From Roseburia_D yibonii (GTDB lineage Bacteria; Bacillota; Clostridia; Lachnospirales; Lachnospiraceae), in the NCBI RefSeq assembly GCF_014297335.1, contig NZ_JACOQH010000003.1, forward strand, positions 124,001 through 188,000: 64,000 nucleotides of DNA, given 5' to 3'. Position 1 is the first letter of the stretch, and the number at the start of each line of letters is the position of its first letter. The position numbers were made by a program, and so were the translations under genes. Below are positions 15,178 to 24,687 of this stretch, piece by piece. The notes under the pieces were generated by a model. The model did not search any database. It was not told the DNA's origin and was given only the letters and a program-made list of their open reading frames with translations.

Positions 15178-18100
15178 TCACGGTTCTTTTCCAGTGTCAC
15201 TCGCTTCATTATAGTGCTTTTTATTTCCACCCGCAAGTGTTTCATGTGCCCGATCCAAAAATTGCGCGATCACTTCTCCCGCGTCCTCACCCTTCTGTCT
15301 GGAGTTATAGTTTAACCGGTATACGAAATACGGCGCCTTGCTGTCCGCCGTAAAGGTCACGCGGTTTTCGTAGCTTTGAACCAGCTCCGGGATCTTTGCA
15401 GGATCTACTGCCGCCTTTTCATACAGCACAAACTTAATCTCATCGCCACGCTGCGTAACTTCCGTGAAATAACCCGCATGCGCTTTTGCTTTTAACTGCG
15501 CGATAAGAAGCAGATTGTTCACAGATCTCGGCGGCTCTCCGAAACGGTCGATCAGCTCCTCGATCATCTCGTCCTTTTCTTCCTCTGTTTCAATACCCGC
15601 GATCCGCTTGTAGATATCCAGCTTCTGATACTCGTTTGGGATATAGGAAGCCGGGATGTAGGCATCCATATCGATATCGATCGACGTGTCAAAATGTTCT
15701 TCCCCGGCGATCCCCTTCGCTTCCTTGACCGCTTCATTCAACATCTTGCAGTACAGATCGTAACCGACCGCTTCCATATGCCCGTGCTGCTCGGCTCCGA
15801 GCAGATTTCCCGCGCCACGGATCTCCAGATCCCGCATCGCGATCTTAAACCCGCTTCCGAGTTCCGTAAATTCCTTGATCGCCGCAAGACGCTTTTCCGC
15901 GATCTCCTTTAACATCTTATCCCGCTTATACATAAGGAACGCATACGCTGTCCGGTTTGAGCGCCCCACACGTCCTCTGAGCTGATAGAGCTGGGAAAGT
16001 CCGAGGTTATCCGCGTCCTGTATGATCATGGTATTTACGTTTGAAATGTCAAGTCCCGTCTCAATGATCGTGGTGGACACTAACACATCGATCTCCCCGT
16101 TGATAAACCCATACATGATGTCTTCGAGTTCTTTTTCTTTCATCTGTCCGTGCGCGAATGCGACATTTGCGTCCGGCACAAGCGACGCGATCTTCACTGC
16201 CACATCCGCAATCTGATTGACCCGGTTAAAGACGTAATAAACCTGACCGCCTCTTGCCATCTCACGCATGATCGCCTCACGCACCAGTTCTTCATTGTAC
16301 TCCATGACATAAGTCTGGATCGGCATTCGATCCATCGGCGGTTCCTCTAAGACGCTCATGTCCCGGATCCCGATCAGGCTCATATGGAGCGTACGCGGGA
16401 TCGGCGTTGCCGTAAGCGTCAGCACATCCACATTATTTTTTAACTGCTTGATCTTTTCCTTGTGTCCGACACCGAAACGCTGTTCCTCATCCACGATCAG
16501 CAGTCCGAGATCTTTGAACACCACATCTTTTGAGAGCACGCGGTGCGTTCCGATCACGATATCCACCATGCCTTTTTTCAGATCTTCGATCGTCTTTTTC
16601 TGTTCGCCTGCGGTACGGAAACGGCAGAGCAGATCCACACGCACCGGAAAATCTTTCATCCGCTGTGCAAAGGTATTGTAATGCTGCTGCGCAAGGATCG
16701 TGGTCGGCACCAGATAAACCACCTGTTTTCCATCCTGCACCGCCTTGAACGCTGCGCGGATCGCAACTTCCGTCTTTCCGTAGCCGACATCCCCGCAGAT
16801 CAGGCGGTCCATGATCTTTTTGCTCTCCATGTCCTTTTTGGTCGCCTCGATCGCGAACTCCTGATCCTCCGTCTCCTCAAACGGGAACATTTCCTCAAAT
16901 TCCCGCTGCCACACGGTATCCGGGCTGTAGACAAATCCTTCCTTTTCCTGTCTCGCGGCATAAAGTTTTACCAGATCTCCCGCGATCTCTTTTACGGCTC
17001 CACGGACTTTGGTCTTGGTACGGTTCCACTCCTGCGTGCCAAGCTGGTTTAATTTCGGCTTCTTCGCGTCCGAGCCCGCATATTTCTGGATCAGATCCAG
17101 CTGGGTTGCAAGGATATAGAGATTTCCGCCTTTCGCGTACTCGATCTTGATATAATCTTTGACCGTTTTGTCCACTTCCACTTTTTCAATTCCGCGGTAA
17201 ATGCCGAGCCCGTGGTTTTCATGCACCACATAATCCCCGATGCTCAGATCACTGAAGCTCTGTATCTTTTCTCCCTCGTAGATCCGGCGTCTTTTCTTTT
17301 TCTTTTTTTCCGCGCCAAAAATATCGCTCTCGGAGATGACCACAAACTTGATCAGCGGGTATTCGTATCCCCTCTTCACCTTGCCGTAAGCCGTCATGAT
17401 CTCACCCGGCTTTACTTCTCTGGAAAAATCGTCGCTGTAGTAGCTGTTTAACCCTTCTTCCATCAGATCACCCGCCAGATGCTCCGCCCTGGTCCTCGAT
17501 CCGGAAAGCAGGATCACACGATAGCCTTTTTCTTTGTAGCGCTTTAAGTCTTTGACCAGAAGTTCAAAGCTGCTGTTATACGGATTGACACTTCTCGTAG
17601 AGACCGCGAAGCGCGCCTTTATCTCGAAATCTTTTTCTTTTGTCTCCAATGACGCAAGTCCCACGCATTTTCGTGATGAGAGTTCTGCCAAGATCTGTCT
17701 GCAGGTAAAGAGTGCCTTCATCTGTCCCGGCAGGATGTAGCCCTTTTCCAGACGCTGCTTCATGCTCTCGGAAAATTCCTTCTCGGTAACGTTTCCTTTT
17801 TCCACGCAGCGCTGCAGCTCATCCAAAAAGACCACCGTATCCTCTTTCTCAAAATAGGAAAGCAGTGAAACCGTCCGGTCCGTAAAATACGAAAGATACA
17901 CATCCGCATCCACGCTGCCGCCGCCCTCGGTCAGTTCCTCTATAAATCCCTCGGTCGCGGTTTTCACACGGTACGCTTCCTCGGTTTTCATTTCCTGTCT
18001 GAACTGTTCCTGAACTTTTTTGCTCTCCGCGCGCAGTTTTTGGATTCCCTTTTCTCTCATTTCGCCGGAAAGGATAAATTCGCAGGCAGGATAGACCGTG

Positions 18101-18756
18101 ATCTCATCCAGATTTTCGATCATGCGCTGGCTCTCCACATCAAAGTTGCGCAAAGAGTCCACCTCATCGCCCCAGAGCTCCATACGCAGCGGATTTTCCT
18201 CCGTGAACGGATAGATATCAAGGATCCCGCCCCGGACCGCAAATTCTCCCGCCGCCTCAACCTGATAACCGCGCACATATCCCATCTCTACAAGCTCTTT
18301 TTCCAGTTCCTGCAGATTTACCGTGTCTCCGATCTTAAATTTTTTGACTGCCGCGGTAAAGCTTTTTGGCTCTGCCATCTCATTCATCAGCGCGTCAAAT
18401 GTGGTAAACACCGTGACCCCGGTCTGCTCGGAAACCGCTTTTAATGTGCGGATGCGCTCCTGCGTCAGCAGATTCCCGTGGATGTCCGCCTGATAAAACA
18501 GGATGTCTTTTGCAGGAAAATATACCGCTTCTTTTTCAAAGAAACGGTATTCCTCACACAGCTCTTTTGCTTTCTGTTCACTCGCCGCGACCACGATCCG
18601 GTTTTTCATTCCGCTTCCGGCGCCATAGATCAGATGCGGTTTTTCCGCATCGATACAGCCGGAAACCGCAAAAAATCCGGAATCCTTTTTTAACGATTCT
18701 ATGAGATCTGAATAATCTTTTAATTCCTCTAATGGCTTTTTAAAGGTATCCATCAT
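15178..18756 (-). CDS. mfd: Transcription-repair coupling factor
   Basis: Displaces stalled RNA polymerase from DNA damage and recruits UvrA. The product is about 1190 residues, the usual Mfd size. In order: UvrB-homology region (about 25-340); RNA polymerase-interacting Tudor-like domain (FSDLSIGDYVVHENHGLGIY, about 500); RecG-like translocase with Walker A GDVGYGKTEVAIR, DEEQRFG and TATPIPRTL; the TRG motif region (IQDADNLGLSQLYQLRGRVG); and the C-terminal autoinhibitory domain. I prefer ATG 18756, five bases after the pth stop, with AAAAGGAAG about 10 bases upstream; an ATG at 18780 inside pth lacks a box. Order spoVG-glmU-pth-mfd matches the Bacillus neighbourhood. Confidence 0.96.
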   Translation of the reverse strand: MMDTFKKPLEELKDYSDLIESLKKDSGFFAVSGCIDAEKPHLIYGAGSGMKNRIVVAASEQKAKELCEEYRFFEKEAVYFPAKDILFYQADIHGNLLTQERIRTLKAVSEQTGVTVFTTFDALMNEMAEPKSFTAAVKKFKIGDTVNLQELEKELVEMGYVRGYQVEAAGEFAVRGGILDIYPFTEENPLRMELWGDEVDSLRNFDVESQRMIENLDEITVYPACEFILSGEMREKGIQKLRAESKKVQEQFRQEMKTEEAYRVKTATEGFIEELTEGGGSVDADVYLSYFTDRTVSLLSYFEKEDTVVFLDELQRCVEKGNVTEKEFSESMKQRLEKGYILPGQMKALFTCRQILAELSSRKCVGLASLETKEKDFEIKARFAVSTRSVNPYNSSFELLVKDLKRYKEKGYRVILLSGSRTRAEHLAGDLMEEGLNSYYSDDFSREVKPGEIMTAYGKVKRGYEYPLIKFVVISESDIFGAEKKKKKRRRIYEGEKIQSFSDLSIGDYVVHENHGLGIYRGIEKVEVDKTVKDYIKIEYAKGGNLYILATQLDLIQKYAGSDAKKPKLNQLGTQEWNRTKTKVRGAVKEIAGDLVKLYAARQEKEGFVYSPDTVWQREFEEMFPFEETEDQEFAIEATKKDMESKKIMDRLICGDVGYGKTEVAIRAAFKAVQDGKQVVYLVPTTILAQQHYNTFAQRMKDFPVRVDLLCRFRTAGEQKKTIEDLKKGMVDIVIGTHRVLSKDVVFKDLGLLIVDEEQRFGVGHKEKIKQLKNNVDVLTLTATPIPRTLHMSLIGIRDMSVLEEPPMDRMPIQTYVMEYNEELVREAIMREMARGGQVYYVFNRVNQIADVAVKIASLVPDANVAFAHGQMKEKELEDIMYGFINGEIDVLVSTTIIETGLDISNVNTMIIQDADNLGLSQLYQLRGRVGRSNRTAYAFLMYKRDKMLKEIAEKRLAAIKEFTELGSGFKIAMRDLEIRGAGNLLGAEQHGHMEAVGYDLYCKMLNEAVKEAKGIAGEEHFDTSIDIDMDAYIPASYIPNEYQKLDIYKRIAGIETEEEKDEMIEELIDRFGEPPRSVNNLLLIAQLKAKAHAGYFTEVTQRGDEIKFVLYEKAAVDPAKIPELVQSYENRVTFTADSKAPYFVYRLNYNSRQKGEDAGEVIAQFLDRAHETLAGGNKKHYNEASDTGKEP

Positions 18757-18760
18757 TTCC

Positions 18761-19336
18761 TTACGCTTCCTTTTTGGCATTATAGCAATTCATTGCCTGA
18801 TCTGTTTCTCCGCGCAATATCATGGATACCGCGCCGATCGCGTCCTCGATCGCGTCATTTACTTTCTTTCGGTCTTCGTCCGAAAAGCGTCCGAGCACAT
18901 AGTCGGCAAGATCCCATCCCTTCGGCTTTTCTCCAACACCGACTTTGATCCGCTTGAAGTTCTGTGTTCCGGTCATCGCAATGATATTTTTGATTCCGTT
19001 ATGTCCGCCGGCGCTTCCTTTTTTGCGGATGCGGATGTTTCCCGGCGCAAGACTGATATCGTCAAAAACCACCAAAAAATCTTCCTCGGCATCTAGCTTA
19101 TAATAATTTAAGATCTCCGCTATGCTCTCCCCGCTCAGATTCATGTAGGTCTGCGGTTTTACCAAAAGCACTTTCTCGCCTTCGATCACTCCCTTGCCGC
19201 AGAGTGCCTTGTGCTTTTTTTCACTGATACTGATATTATATTTTTCCGCCAGCGCATCCATGACATCAAAGCCGATGTTATGTCTGGTTCCCTCGTACTG
19301 GCTGGTCGGATTTCCAAGTCCCGCGATTATAAACAT
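18761..19336 (-). CDS. pth: Peptidyl-tRNA hydrolase
   Basis: Releases peptides from prematurely dropped peptidyl-tRNA. The 191-residue product has the family opening MFIIAGLGNPTSQYEGTRHN with Asn9 and catalytic His19, the VFDDISL segment carrying the catalytic Asp, GSAGGHNGIKNI, and FKRIKVGVG. Its ATG lies 10 bases inside the end of the upstream glmU-type gene, and a GAGGAG box lies within that gene; it ends five bases before mfd. Coupled translation in one operon is likely. Confidence 0.96.
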   Translation of the reverse strand: MFIIAGLGNPTSQYEGTRHNIGFDVMDALAEKYNISISEKKHKALCGKGVIEGEKVLLVKPQTYMNLSGESIAEILNYYKLDAEEDFLVVFDDISLAPGNIRIRKKGSAGGHNGIKNIIAMTGTQNFKRIKVGVGEKPKGWDLADYVLGRFSDEDRKKVNDAIEDAIGAVSMILRGETDQAMNCYNAKKEA

Positions 19337-20073
19337 GATTTTCTCCTCTGAATGATTTTTTCTGCTGCCGCAAGCTGTTCTTTGTCGTTTACTCCCTCTA
19401 TATCCTCCGGGCTCTCCAGCGCGAACGCGTCCACCTTTAAACCCTTTTCCCGTATGATCGCAAGTGTATCCGGCAGATAATATTCGCCCTGCGCATTATT
19501 TGGCTTTATTTTTCCAAGCGCCTCGCAGAGTTCTTTGGTATCAAACAGATACATGCCCGAATTGATCTCATGGGAACTTAACTCTTTTTCACTTGCGTCT
19601 TTGTGTTCCACACTCTTTACAAAGCTGCCCTTTTCGTCTCTTATGATGCGTCCGTAGCCGGTCGGGTCATCAATCTTTGCGGAAAGCACTGTGACCGTAT
19701 TTTTCTGCGTCCGGTGGTAATCCGCCAGCCGTCTTAACGTCTCCGCTGTGATAAGCGGCGTATCCCCGAACAGGATTAGTGTTTCCCCTTTGTCGCCTAA
19801 AAATTCCCTCGCACATTTCACTGCGTGCCCGGTGCCAAGCTGCTCCTCCTGCAATACAAAGGACACTTCCTCTTTATGCGCGATCCGTTCCTTTACGATC
19901 TCATGCTTGTAACCGACCACCAGGCAGATCTCCTCCGCTCCGGCTCCTTCTGCCGCCTCGATCACATAATCGACCAGGCATTTTCCATCTATCGTATGCA
20001 CAACCTTCGGCAGATCCGACTTCATTCTCGTACCTTTCCCCGCTGCCAAGATCACTGCTTTTAAACTGCTCAT
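19327..20073 (-). CDS. glmU: GlmU-type uridylyltransferase lacking the acetyltransferase domain
   Basis: A 248-residue nucleotidyltransferase. It has the GlmU N-terminal signatures: LAAGKGTRMKSDLPKVVH (residues about 10-27), QEEQLGTGHAV, LFGDTPLI with the metal Asp, GYGRIIRD and EINSGMY. Bifunctional GlmU is about 455 residues and continues into a left-handed beta-helix acetyltransferase; here the frame ends after IIQRRKSCL and overlaps pth by 10 bases, with no beta-helix remnant. The expected role is UDP-GlcNAc formation from GlcNAc-1-phosphate, in the usual spoVG-glmU-pth position. A separate acetyltransferase must exist elsewhere if the pathway is complete. A GGGAGGAAAAGGAAG box precedes the ATG. 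Confidence 0.85.
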   Translation of the reverse strand: MSSLKAVILAAGKGTRMKSDLPKVVHTIDGKCLVDYVIEAAEGAGAEEICLVVGYKHEIVKERIAHKEEVSFVLQEEQLGTGHAVKCAREFLGDKGETLILFGDTPLITAETLRRLADYHRTQKNTVTVLSAKIDDPTGYGRIIRDEKGSFVKSVEHKDASEKELSSHEINSGMYLFDTKELCEALGKIKPNNAQGEYYLPDTLAIIREKGLKVDAFALESPEDIEGVNDKEQLAAAEKIIQRRKSCL

Positions 20074-20109
20074 CTTCCTTTTCCTCCCGAATTTGCAATA
20101 TCATTTTGT

Positions 20110-20138
20110 ATTTTAGTATAATTTCCGTAATTTGTCAC
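20110..20138 (-). promoter_or_regulatory. Promoter of the glmU-pth-mfd operon
   Basis: Minus strand: GTGACA (20133-20138), 17-base spacer, TAAAAT (20110-20115); it abuts the T-run of the spoVG terminator, so the operon can be made independently of spoVG. Confidence 0.5.
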
Positions 20139-20182
20139 GAAAAAACCTCCGGTTTCCCGTATTCCGGGTCCCGGAGGTTCCT
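20139..20182 (-). terminator. Intrinsic terminator of spoVG
   Basis: Minus strand: AACCTCCGG/CCGGAGGTT stem with an inner CCCG/CGGG pairing, followed by TTTTTTC. A small CAGAAG/CTTCTG hairpin precedes it (about 20190-20210). Confidence 0.85.
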
Positions 20183-20261
20183 TGACGGCAGAAGACGCAC
20201 CTTCTGTCACATTTATCTTTTAGCTTTCCCCATTTTTATACCTTCTCACGCATAACGCCTG

Positions 20262-20537
20262 TTATTCCGCTGCTTCTTCCGCCGCGATCTCAGCTTCATA
20301 CTTGTCTAAAATGATCTGCTGGATACGGGAACGTGTATCGGAATTGATCGGATGCGCGATATCGCGGTACTCGCCATCTGCCGCTTTCCGGCTTGGCATC
20401 GCAATAAAAAGTCCCTTCTCACCTTCAATGACCTTGATGTCATGTACAACAAATTCCTCATCGATCGTAATGGACACCACTGCCTTCATTTTGCCTTCTT
20501 TTTCTACTTTTCTTACTCGTACATCTGTAATCTGCAT
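20262..20537 (-). CDS. spoVG: Septation/regulatory protein SpoVG
   Basis: A 91-residue protein beginning MQITDVRVRK, with the family core VSITIDEEFVVHDIKVIEG and the hallmark GLFIAMPSRK followed by YRDIAHPINS. SpoVG is a small nucleic-acid-binding protein that affects sporulation septation, capsule and virulence regulation in Firmicutes. The Glu/Ala-rich tail (AEIAAEEAAE) is common in Clostridia. It lies directly upstream of the glmU-type gene, as in Bacillus, but a terminator and a promoter separate the two. Confidence 0.96.
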   Translation of the reverse strand: MQITDVRVRKVEKEGKMKAVVSITIDEEFVVHDIKVIEGEKGLFIAMPSRKAADGEYRDIAHPINSDTRSRIQQIILDKYEAEIAAEEAAE

Positions 20538-20580
20538 AATCTTCCTGCCCCTTTCAAGTCTCAGCCACCCATGCTGTTTT

Positions 20581-21696
20581 TTAAATGCTGTATCTTTCGT
20601 TATTCTCTAATACAACCTTAATTCCATCACCACCGCTGTAATATGTATTTGCCTTCAGAGTACCCCTACTCTCGACAATACAGTTCTCTATATGCGTATT
20701 ATCCCCGATATAGACATCATTCAGGATAATGGAATTCTTGATCACACAATTCTTTCCTACAAATACCTTCTTAAATAAAACGGAATTTTCAACCTTGCTG
20801 TTGATGATGCATCCGCTGGCGATCAGACTGTTTCTGACCTCCGAACCCTCGTTATATTTTGCCGGCGGCAGATCGTCGATCTTGGAATGGATCTTTGGAT
20901 CTTCTTTGAAATACCTGCGTACCTCCGGTTTTAAAAACGCCATGTTCGTCTCGTAATATGCCTGTACGGAAGCGATATTGCTCCAGTAGGTATCGATCTT
21001 GTATCCGTAGATCTGCTTCATATTCTTATAGCGGATCAGAATATCGTTTACGAAATCGCTCCGTCCTTCTTCATGGCAGCGCTCCAACATTTCGATCAGC
21101 TGTCTTCTGCGCAGCACATAGATTCCAGTGGAAATGGTGTTGGAACGGGATACCATCGGTTTCTCCTCAAACTCGATGATCCTTGAATCCTCGTTCATCT
21201 TTACCACACCGAAGCGGCTGATATCCATATCTGCCGGCATGTCTTTGCACACTACCGTGACATCCGCTTTCTTTTCAATGTGATAATCGAGTACCTTGTT
21301 GTAATCGAGTTTGTAGACGCAGTCACCGCTTGCGATGATCACATACGGTTCGTGGCATCTGCGTAAGAATTCGATATTCTGGTACATGGCATCTGCCGTA
21401 CCCTGATACCACCAGCTGTTGTCCGGTGTCACCGTCGGTGTGAAGGTATAAAGTCCACCCTGCTTTCTTCCGAAATCCCACCATTTGGAAGAATTCAGAT
21501 GTTCATGCAGGGATCTCGCGTTGTACTGTGTGAGTACCGCTACCTTCTGAATATGCGAATTTGCCATGTTGCTCAATGTAAAGTCGATGCATCGGAAACT
21601 TCCGTGGATCGGCATAGCCGCTATCGCGCGCCGTGTTGTGAGTTCACGCATCCGATTGCTGTTTCCGCCTGCTAAAATAATTCCTAATGCCTTCAT
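20581..21696 (-). CDS. glgD: GlgD, non-catalytic-type glucose-1-phosphate adenylyltransferase subunit
   Basis: A 371-residue paralogue of GlgC. The N-terminal nucleotidyltransferase fold starts MKALGIILAGGNSNRM, where GlgC has GGQGSRL, and a C-terminal left-handed beta-helix is suggested by the hexapeptide run from about residue 290 (NSKVENSVLFKKVFVGKNCV). In Firmicutes GlgD forms a heterotetramer with GlgC and tunes ADP-glucose production for glycogen. Its start overlaps the glgC stop by four bases (ATGA), so the pair is translationally coupled. Confidence 0.93.
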   Translation of the reverse strand: MKALGIILAGGNSNRMRELTTRRAIAAMPIHGSFRCIDFTLSNMANSHIQKVAVLTQYNARSLHEHLNSSKWWDFGRKQGGLYTFTPTVTPDNSWWYQGTADAMYQNIEFLRRCHEPYVIIASGDCVYKLDYNKVLDYHIEKKADVTVVCKDMPADMDISRFGVVKMNEDSRIIEFEEKPMVSRSNTISTGIYVLRRRQLIEMLERCHEEGRSDFVNDILIRYKNMKQIYGYKIDTYWSNIASVQAYYETNMAFLKPEVRRYFKEDPKIHSKIDDLPPAKYNEGSEVRNSLIASGCIINSKVENSVLFKKVFVGKNCVIKNSIILNDVYIGDNTHIENCIVESRGTLKANTYYSGGDGIKVVLENNERYSI

Positions 21697-22967
21697 TCGC
21701 TGTCACCTGCCTTAATGATATATTCCCCGCTCTTTAATTCCCCATTCGGATAATCGGCCGGTTCAGTAATACCTGAAATTGCTGTATTCTTTCCTATTTT
21801 AACATTCGCCGGTATCTTACTGTCTTCTCCTATTGTTGCCAGACCAAACGCATAGATCTTTTCACTTAATTTGCTCGGTGCTTCCTCTCCTACGCCAAGT
21901 TCCGTTCCGTCCCCCACGGTACAGTTCTCAGCGATAATGGATTTGTCGATCGTGCAGTTATCACCGATCACACAGTCCTGCATGATGATCGAATTTCTTA
22001 CCACGGTTCCCTTTCCGATCGTAACCCCCGGTCCGATCACGGAGCAGTGAACCTCACCGTAGATCTCAGAGCCTTCCCCGATGATGCTCTTTTCTACTAC
22101 GGATTCCGCAGCCAGATACTGCGGCTCGATATTGTCACTCTTGGTGTAGATCTTCCAGTACTCCTCGTAAAGATTAAATTCCGGAATCAGGTCGATCAGC
22201 TCCATATTTGCTTCCCAGTAGGAACCAAGTGTTCCGACATCTTTCCAGTAGCTGTTATACTCGTAAGCAAACAGTCTCTCGCCCTTTTCATGGCAATACG
22301 GGATGATGTGTTTTCCGAAATCGCAGTTGCTCTGGTCTTTCATCGCAACCAGCGCTTCTTTTAACGCGTTCCAACTGAATATGTAGATACCCATCGACGC
22401 AAGATTGCTTCTCGGATTCTCCGGTTTCTCCTCGAATTCAAGGATCTTTTTGTTCTCGTCCGTGATCACGATACCGAAACGGCTTGCCTCCTCCATCGGA
22501 ACCGGCATGGTAGCGATCGTGACATCCGCATGGTTCGCCTTGTGGAAATCGAGCATCACCTCATAATCCATCTTGTAAATATGATCCCCGGAAAGGATCA
22601 GTACATATTCCGGATTGTAACTTTCCATATACCGCATGTTCTGGTAGATGGCATTGGCTGTTCCGGAATACCACTCACTGTTGTCACTTCTCTCATAAGG
22701 AGGAAGTACGGTAACTCCACCGTTATTTTTGTCCAGGTCCCACGGCATACCTATGCCGATATGTTTATTCAACCGAAGCGGCTGGTACTGTGTCAGTACA
22801 CCTACCGTATCAATCCCGGAATTGATACAGTTACTGAGCGGGAAATCGATGATACGGTATTTCCCCCCAAATGCCACTGCCGGCTTCGCAACCCCGGAAG
22901 TAAGAACGCCAAGGCGGCTCCCCTGCCCCCCTGCTAACAGCATGGCTATCATTTCCTTCTTTATCAT
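21693..22967 (-). CDS. glgC: Glucose-1-phosphate adenylyltransferase
   Basis: Makes ADP-glucose for glycogen. From the corrected ATG at 22967 the product is 424 residues: MIKKEMIAMLLAGGQGSRLG with the pyrophosphorylase motif, VAFGGKYRIIDFPLSNC, YSGTANAIYQN, LILSGDHIYKMDY with the catalytic Asp, and EFEEKP in the glucose-1-phosphate site, then a beta-helix domain with hexapeptides (VGDGTELGVGEE). The start is chosen because GAGAGGTG lies seven bases away; an open frame continues upstream without support. It leads a two-gene operon with glgD. glgA and glgB are not seen nearby. Confidence 0.95.
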   Translation of the reverse strand: MIKKEMIAMLLAGGQGSRLGVLTSGVAKPAVAFGGKYRIIDFPLSNCINSGIDTVGVLTQYQPLRLNKHIGIGMPWDLDKNNGGVTVLPPYERSDNSEWYSGTANAIYQNMRYMESYNPEYVLILSGDHIYKMDYEVMLDFHKANHADVTIATMPVPMEEASRFGIVITDENKKILEFEEKPENPRSNLASMGIYIFSWNALKEALVAMKDQSNCDFGKHIIPYCHEKGERLFAYEYNSYWKDVGTLGSYWEANMELIDLIPEFNLYEEYWKIYTKSDNIEPQYLAAESVVEKSIIGEGSEIYGEVHCSVIGPGVTIGKGTVVRNSIIMQDCVIGDNCTIDKSIIAENCTVGDGTELGVGEEAPSKLSEKIYAFGLATIGEDSKIPANVKIGKNTAISGITEPADYPNGELKSGEYIIKAGDSE

Positions 22968-23009
22968 GTCTATCACCTCTCGTAATTGTTGGGTTATTCG
23001 ATATTTAAA

Positions 23010-23038
23010 ATTATAACACACTTTTTTGTTTGTGTACA
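23010..23038 (-). promoter_or_regulatory. Candidate promoter of glgC-glgD
   Basis: Minus strand: TGTACA (23033-23038), 17-base spacer, perfect TATAAT (23010-23015), 43 bases before the glgC start. The 247-base glgC/murC interval is AT-rich and otherwise unstructured. Confidence 0.5.
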
Positions 23039-23143
23039 TTATTTTGCACATTTTTTTTCTATTTTTTGTTCTTTTTTCGTTACATTTCACAAACTTCTAA
23101 AATGTTTCACGATTTCAATAAATTTTTTCTCCCGAAAATAAAT

Positions 23144-23171
23144 TTGCAAAATCGGGATATATGGTTATAAT
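23144..23171 (+). promoter_or_regulatory. Promoter of murC
   Basis: TTGCAA (23144-23149), 16-base spacer, TATAAT (23166-23171), about 44 bases before the start codon and divergent from glgC. Confidence 0.6.
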
Positions 23172-23214
23172 ATAAAATATGAAAATTTTATTTTAGAAAA
23201 GCAGGTATATAGTA

Positions 23215-24594
23215 ATGTATAAGATTGATTTCAAACAGCCAATTCATGTTCATTTTATCGGCATCGGCGGCATCAGTATGAGCGGCCTTGCCGAGATCTT
23301 ACTGAAGGAACATTTTAAAATATCCGGTTCCGACTCAAAAGAGTCCGCACTCACCGATAATCTTACCTCTATGGGTGCCCGGATCTTCTACGGACAGCGT
23401 GCCGAAAACATCCTGCCGGGCACAGATCTCGTTGTCTATACCGCAGCCATCAAAGAGGATAATCCGGAATTTGCGGCCGCAAAGGAAGCCGGTATCCCGA
23501 TGCTTTCGAGAGCGGAACTGCTCGGCCAGATCATGGATAACTACAGACAGTCCGTTGCCGTTGCCGGCACTCACGGAAAGACAACGACCACTTCCATGAT
23601 CTCCCAGATCTTACTGTGCGCAGCTGCTGACCCGACTTTATCGGTCGGCGGTATCCTCGATGCGATCGGGGGAAATATCCGCGTCGGCCACTCTGACATT
23701 TTCGTCACAGAGGCCTGTGAGTACACCAACAGTTTCCTGCATTTTCATCCGCGCTACAGTATCATCTTAGATATCGAAGCTGAACACCTTGACTTCTTTA
23801 AAGATATTAACGATATCCGGCATTCTTTCCATTTATTTGCGAAAAATACGATTTCGGATGGCGCTATCATCATGAATGGACAAATTGAGCGCCCGGAGGA
23901 AATCACCGAGGGGCTCTCCCAGGAAGTCATCACCTACGGTCTTGACCCGTCCTTTACCTATTACGCCAAGGATATCACCTATAATGAAAAGGCATGCGGT
24001 CGTTTTTCCGTCTATAAAAACGGCGAGAAGCTCGGCAAAGTTGCCCTTTCCGTACCCGGAGAGCACAATGTCTACAATTCCCTCGCAGCGATCGCTGTCA
24101 CGGAAAAAATGGGCATTTCCTTAGAAGATATCATTCACGGACTTTCCATTTTCGGCGGAGCGAAACGCCGGTTTGAATTAAAAGGCAAAGTAAACGGTAT
24201 CACGGTCATCGATGACTACGCGCATCATCCGACCGAGATCGAGGCGACACTGCACGCGGCAAAGAATTATCCACACGGACGGCTGATCTGTGTATTCCAG
24301 CCGCATACTTATTCGAGAACCAAAGCATTTTTAAAGGATTTCGCGAAAGCCTTATCCCTCGCGGACATCGTTGTCCTCGCGGATATTTACGCGGCAAGAG
24401 AGAAAAATACCATCGGTATCTCTTCCACCGCGATCCTTGACGAATTAAAGGCGCTCGGCACGGAAAGCTACTATTTTCCTTCTTTCGGTGAGATCGAAGA
24501 TTTTCTTCTCGAAAATTGTGTGAACAACGACCTGTTGATAACTATGGGCGCCGGAGACATCTATACCGTGGGCGAACACCTGCTTGGGCAATAG
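23215..24594 (+). CDS. murC: UDP-N-acetylmuramate--L-alanine ligase
   Basis: Adds L-alanine to UDP-MurNAc, the first amino acid of the peptidoglycan stem. The 459-residue product has the MurC opening HVHFIGIGGISMSGLAEIL (UDP-binding Rossmann domain), the Mur ligase ATP loop GTHGKTTTTSMI near residue 118, EACEY, and C-terminal DDYAHHPTEI and FQPHTYSRT. It is alone between promoter and terminator rather than in a division cluster. The terminator stem arms after it contain DnaA-box-like 9-mers (see the separate entry). Confidence 0.97.
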   Translation: MYKIDFKQPIHVHFIGIGGISMSGLAEILLKEHFKISGSDSKESALTDNLTSMGARIFYGQRAENILPGTDLVVYTAAIKEDNPEFAAAKEAGIPMLSRAELLGQIMDNYRQSVAVAGTHGKTTTTSMISQILLCAAADPTLSVGGILDAIGGNIRVGHSDIFVTEACEYTNSFLHFHPRYSIILDIEAEHLDFFKDINDIRHSFHLFAKNTISDGAIIMNGQIERPEEITEGLSQEVITYGLDPSFTYYAKDITYNEKACGRFSVYKNGEKLGKVALSVPGEHNVYNSLAAIAVTEKMGISLEDIIHGLSIFGGAKRRFELKGKVNGITVIDDYAHHPTEIEATLHAAKNYPHGRLICVFQPHTYSRTKAFLKDFAKALSLADIVVLADIYAAREKNTIGISSTAILDELKALGTESYYFPSFGEIEDFLLENCVNNDLLITMGAGDIYTVGEHLLGQ

Positions 24595-24687
24595 TTATCC
24601 ACTTTATCCACATTGTAATTGTGTATTACCTGCCAATTCAATGTGGATTTTTTATGTTTACATAAGAAATTGTGGATAACTTTTTTT
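24593..24687 (+). terminator. Nested inverted repeats after murC, terminator-like
   Basis: Inner stem ATCCACATTG / CAATGTGGAT (24607-24616 with 24639-24648), extended inside by AATTG/CAATT and followed by TTTTTTA. Outer stem AGTTATCCAC / GTGGATAACT (24593-24602 with 24672-24681), followed by TTTTTT. Either pairing could end the murC transcript. The arms contain TTATCCACA-type 9-mers, so a DNA-level role may coexist. Confidence 0.7.
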
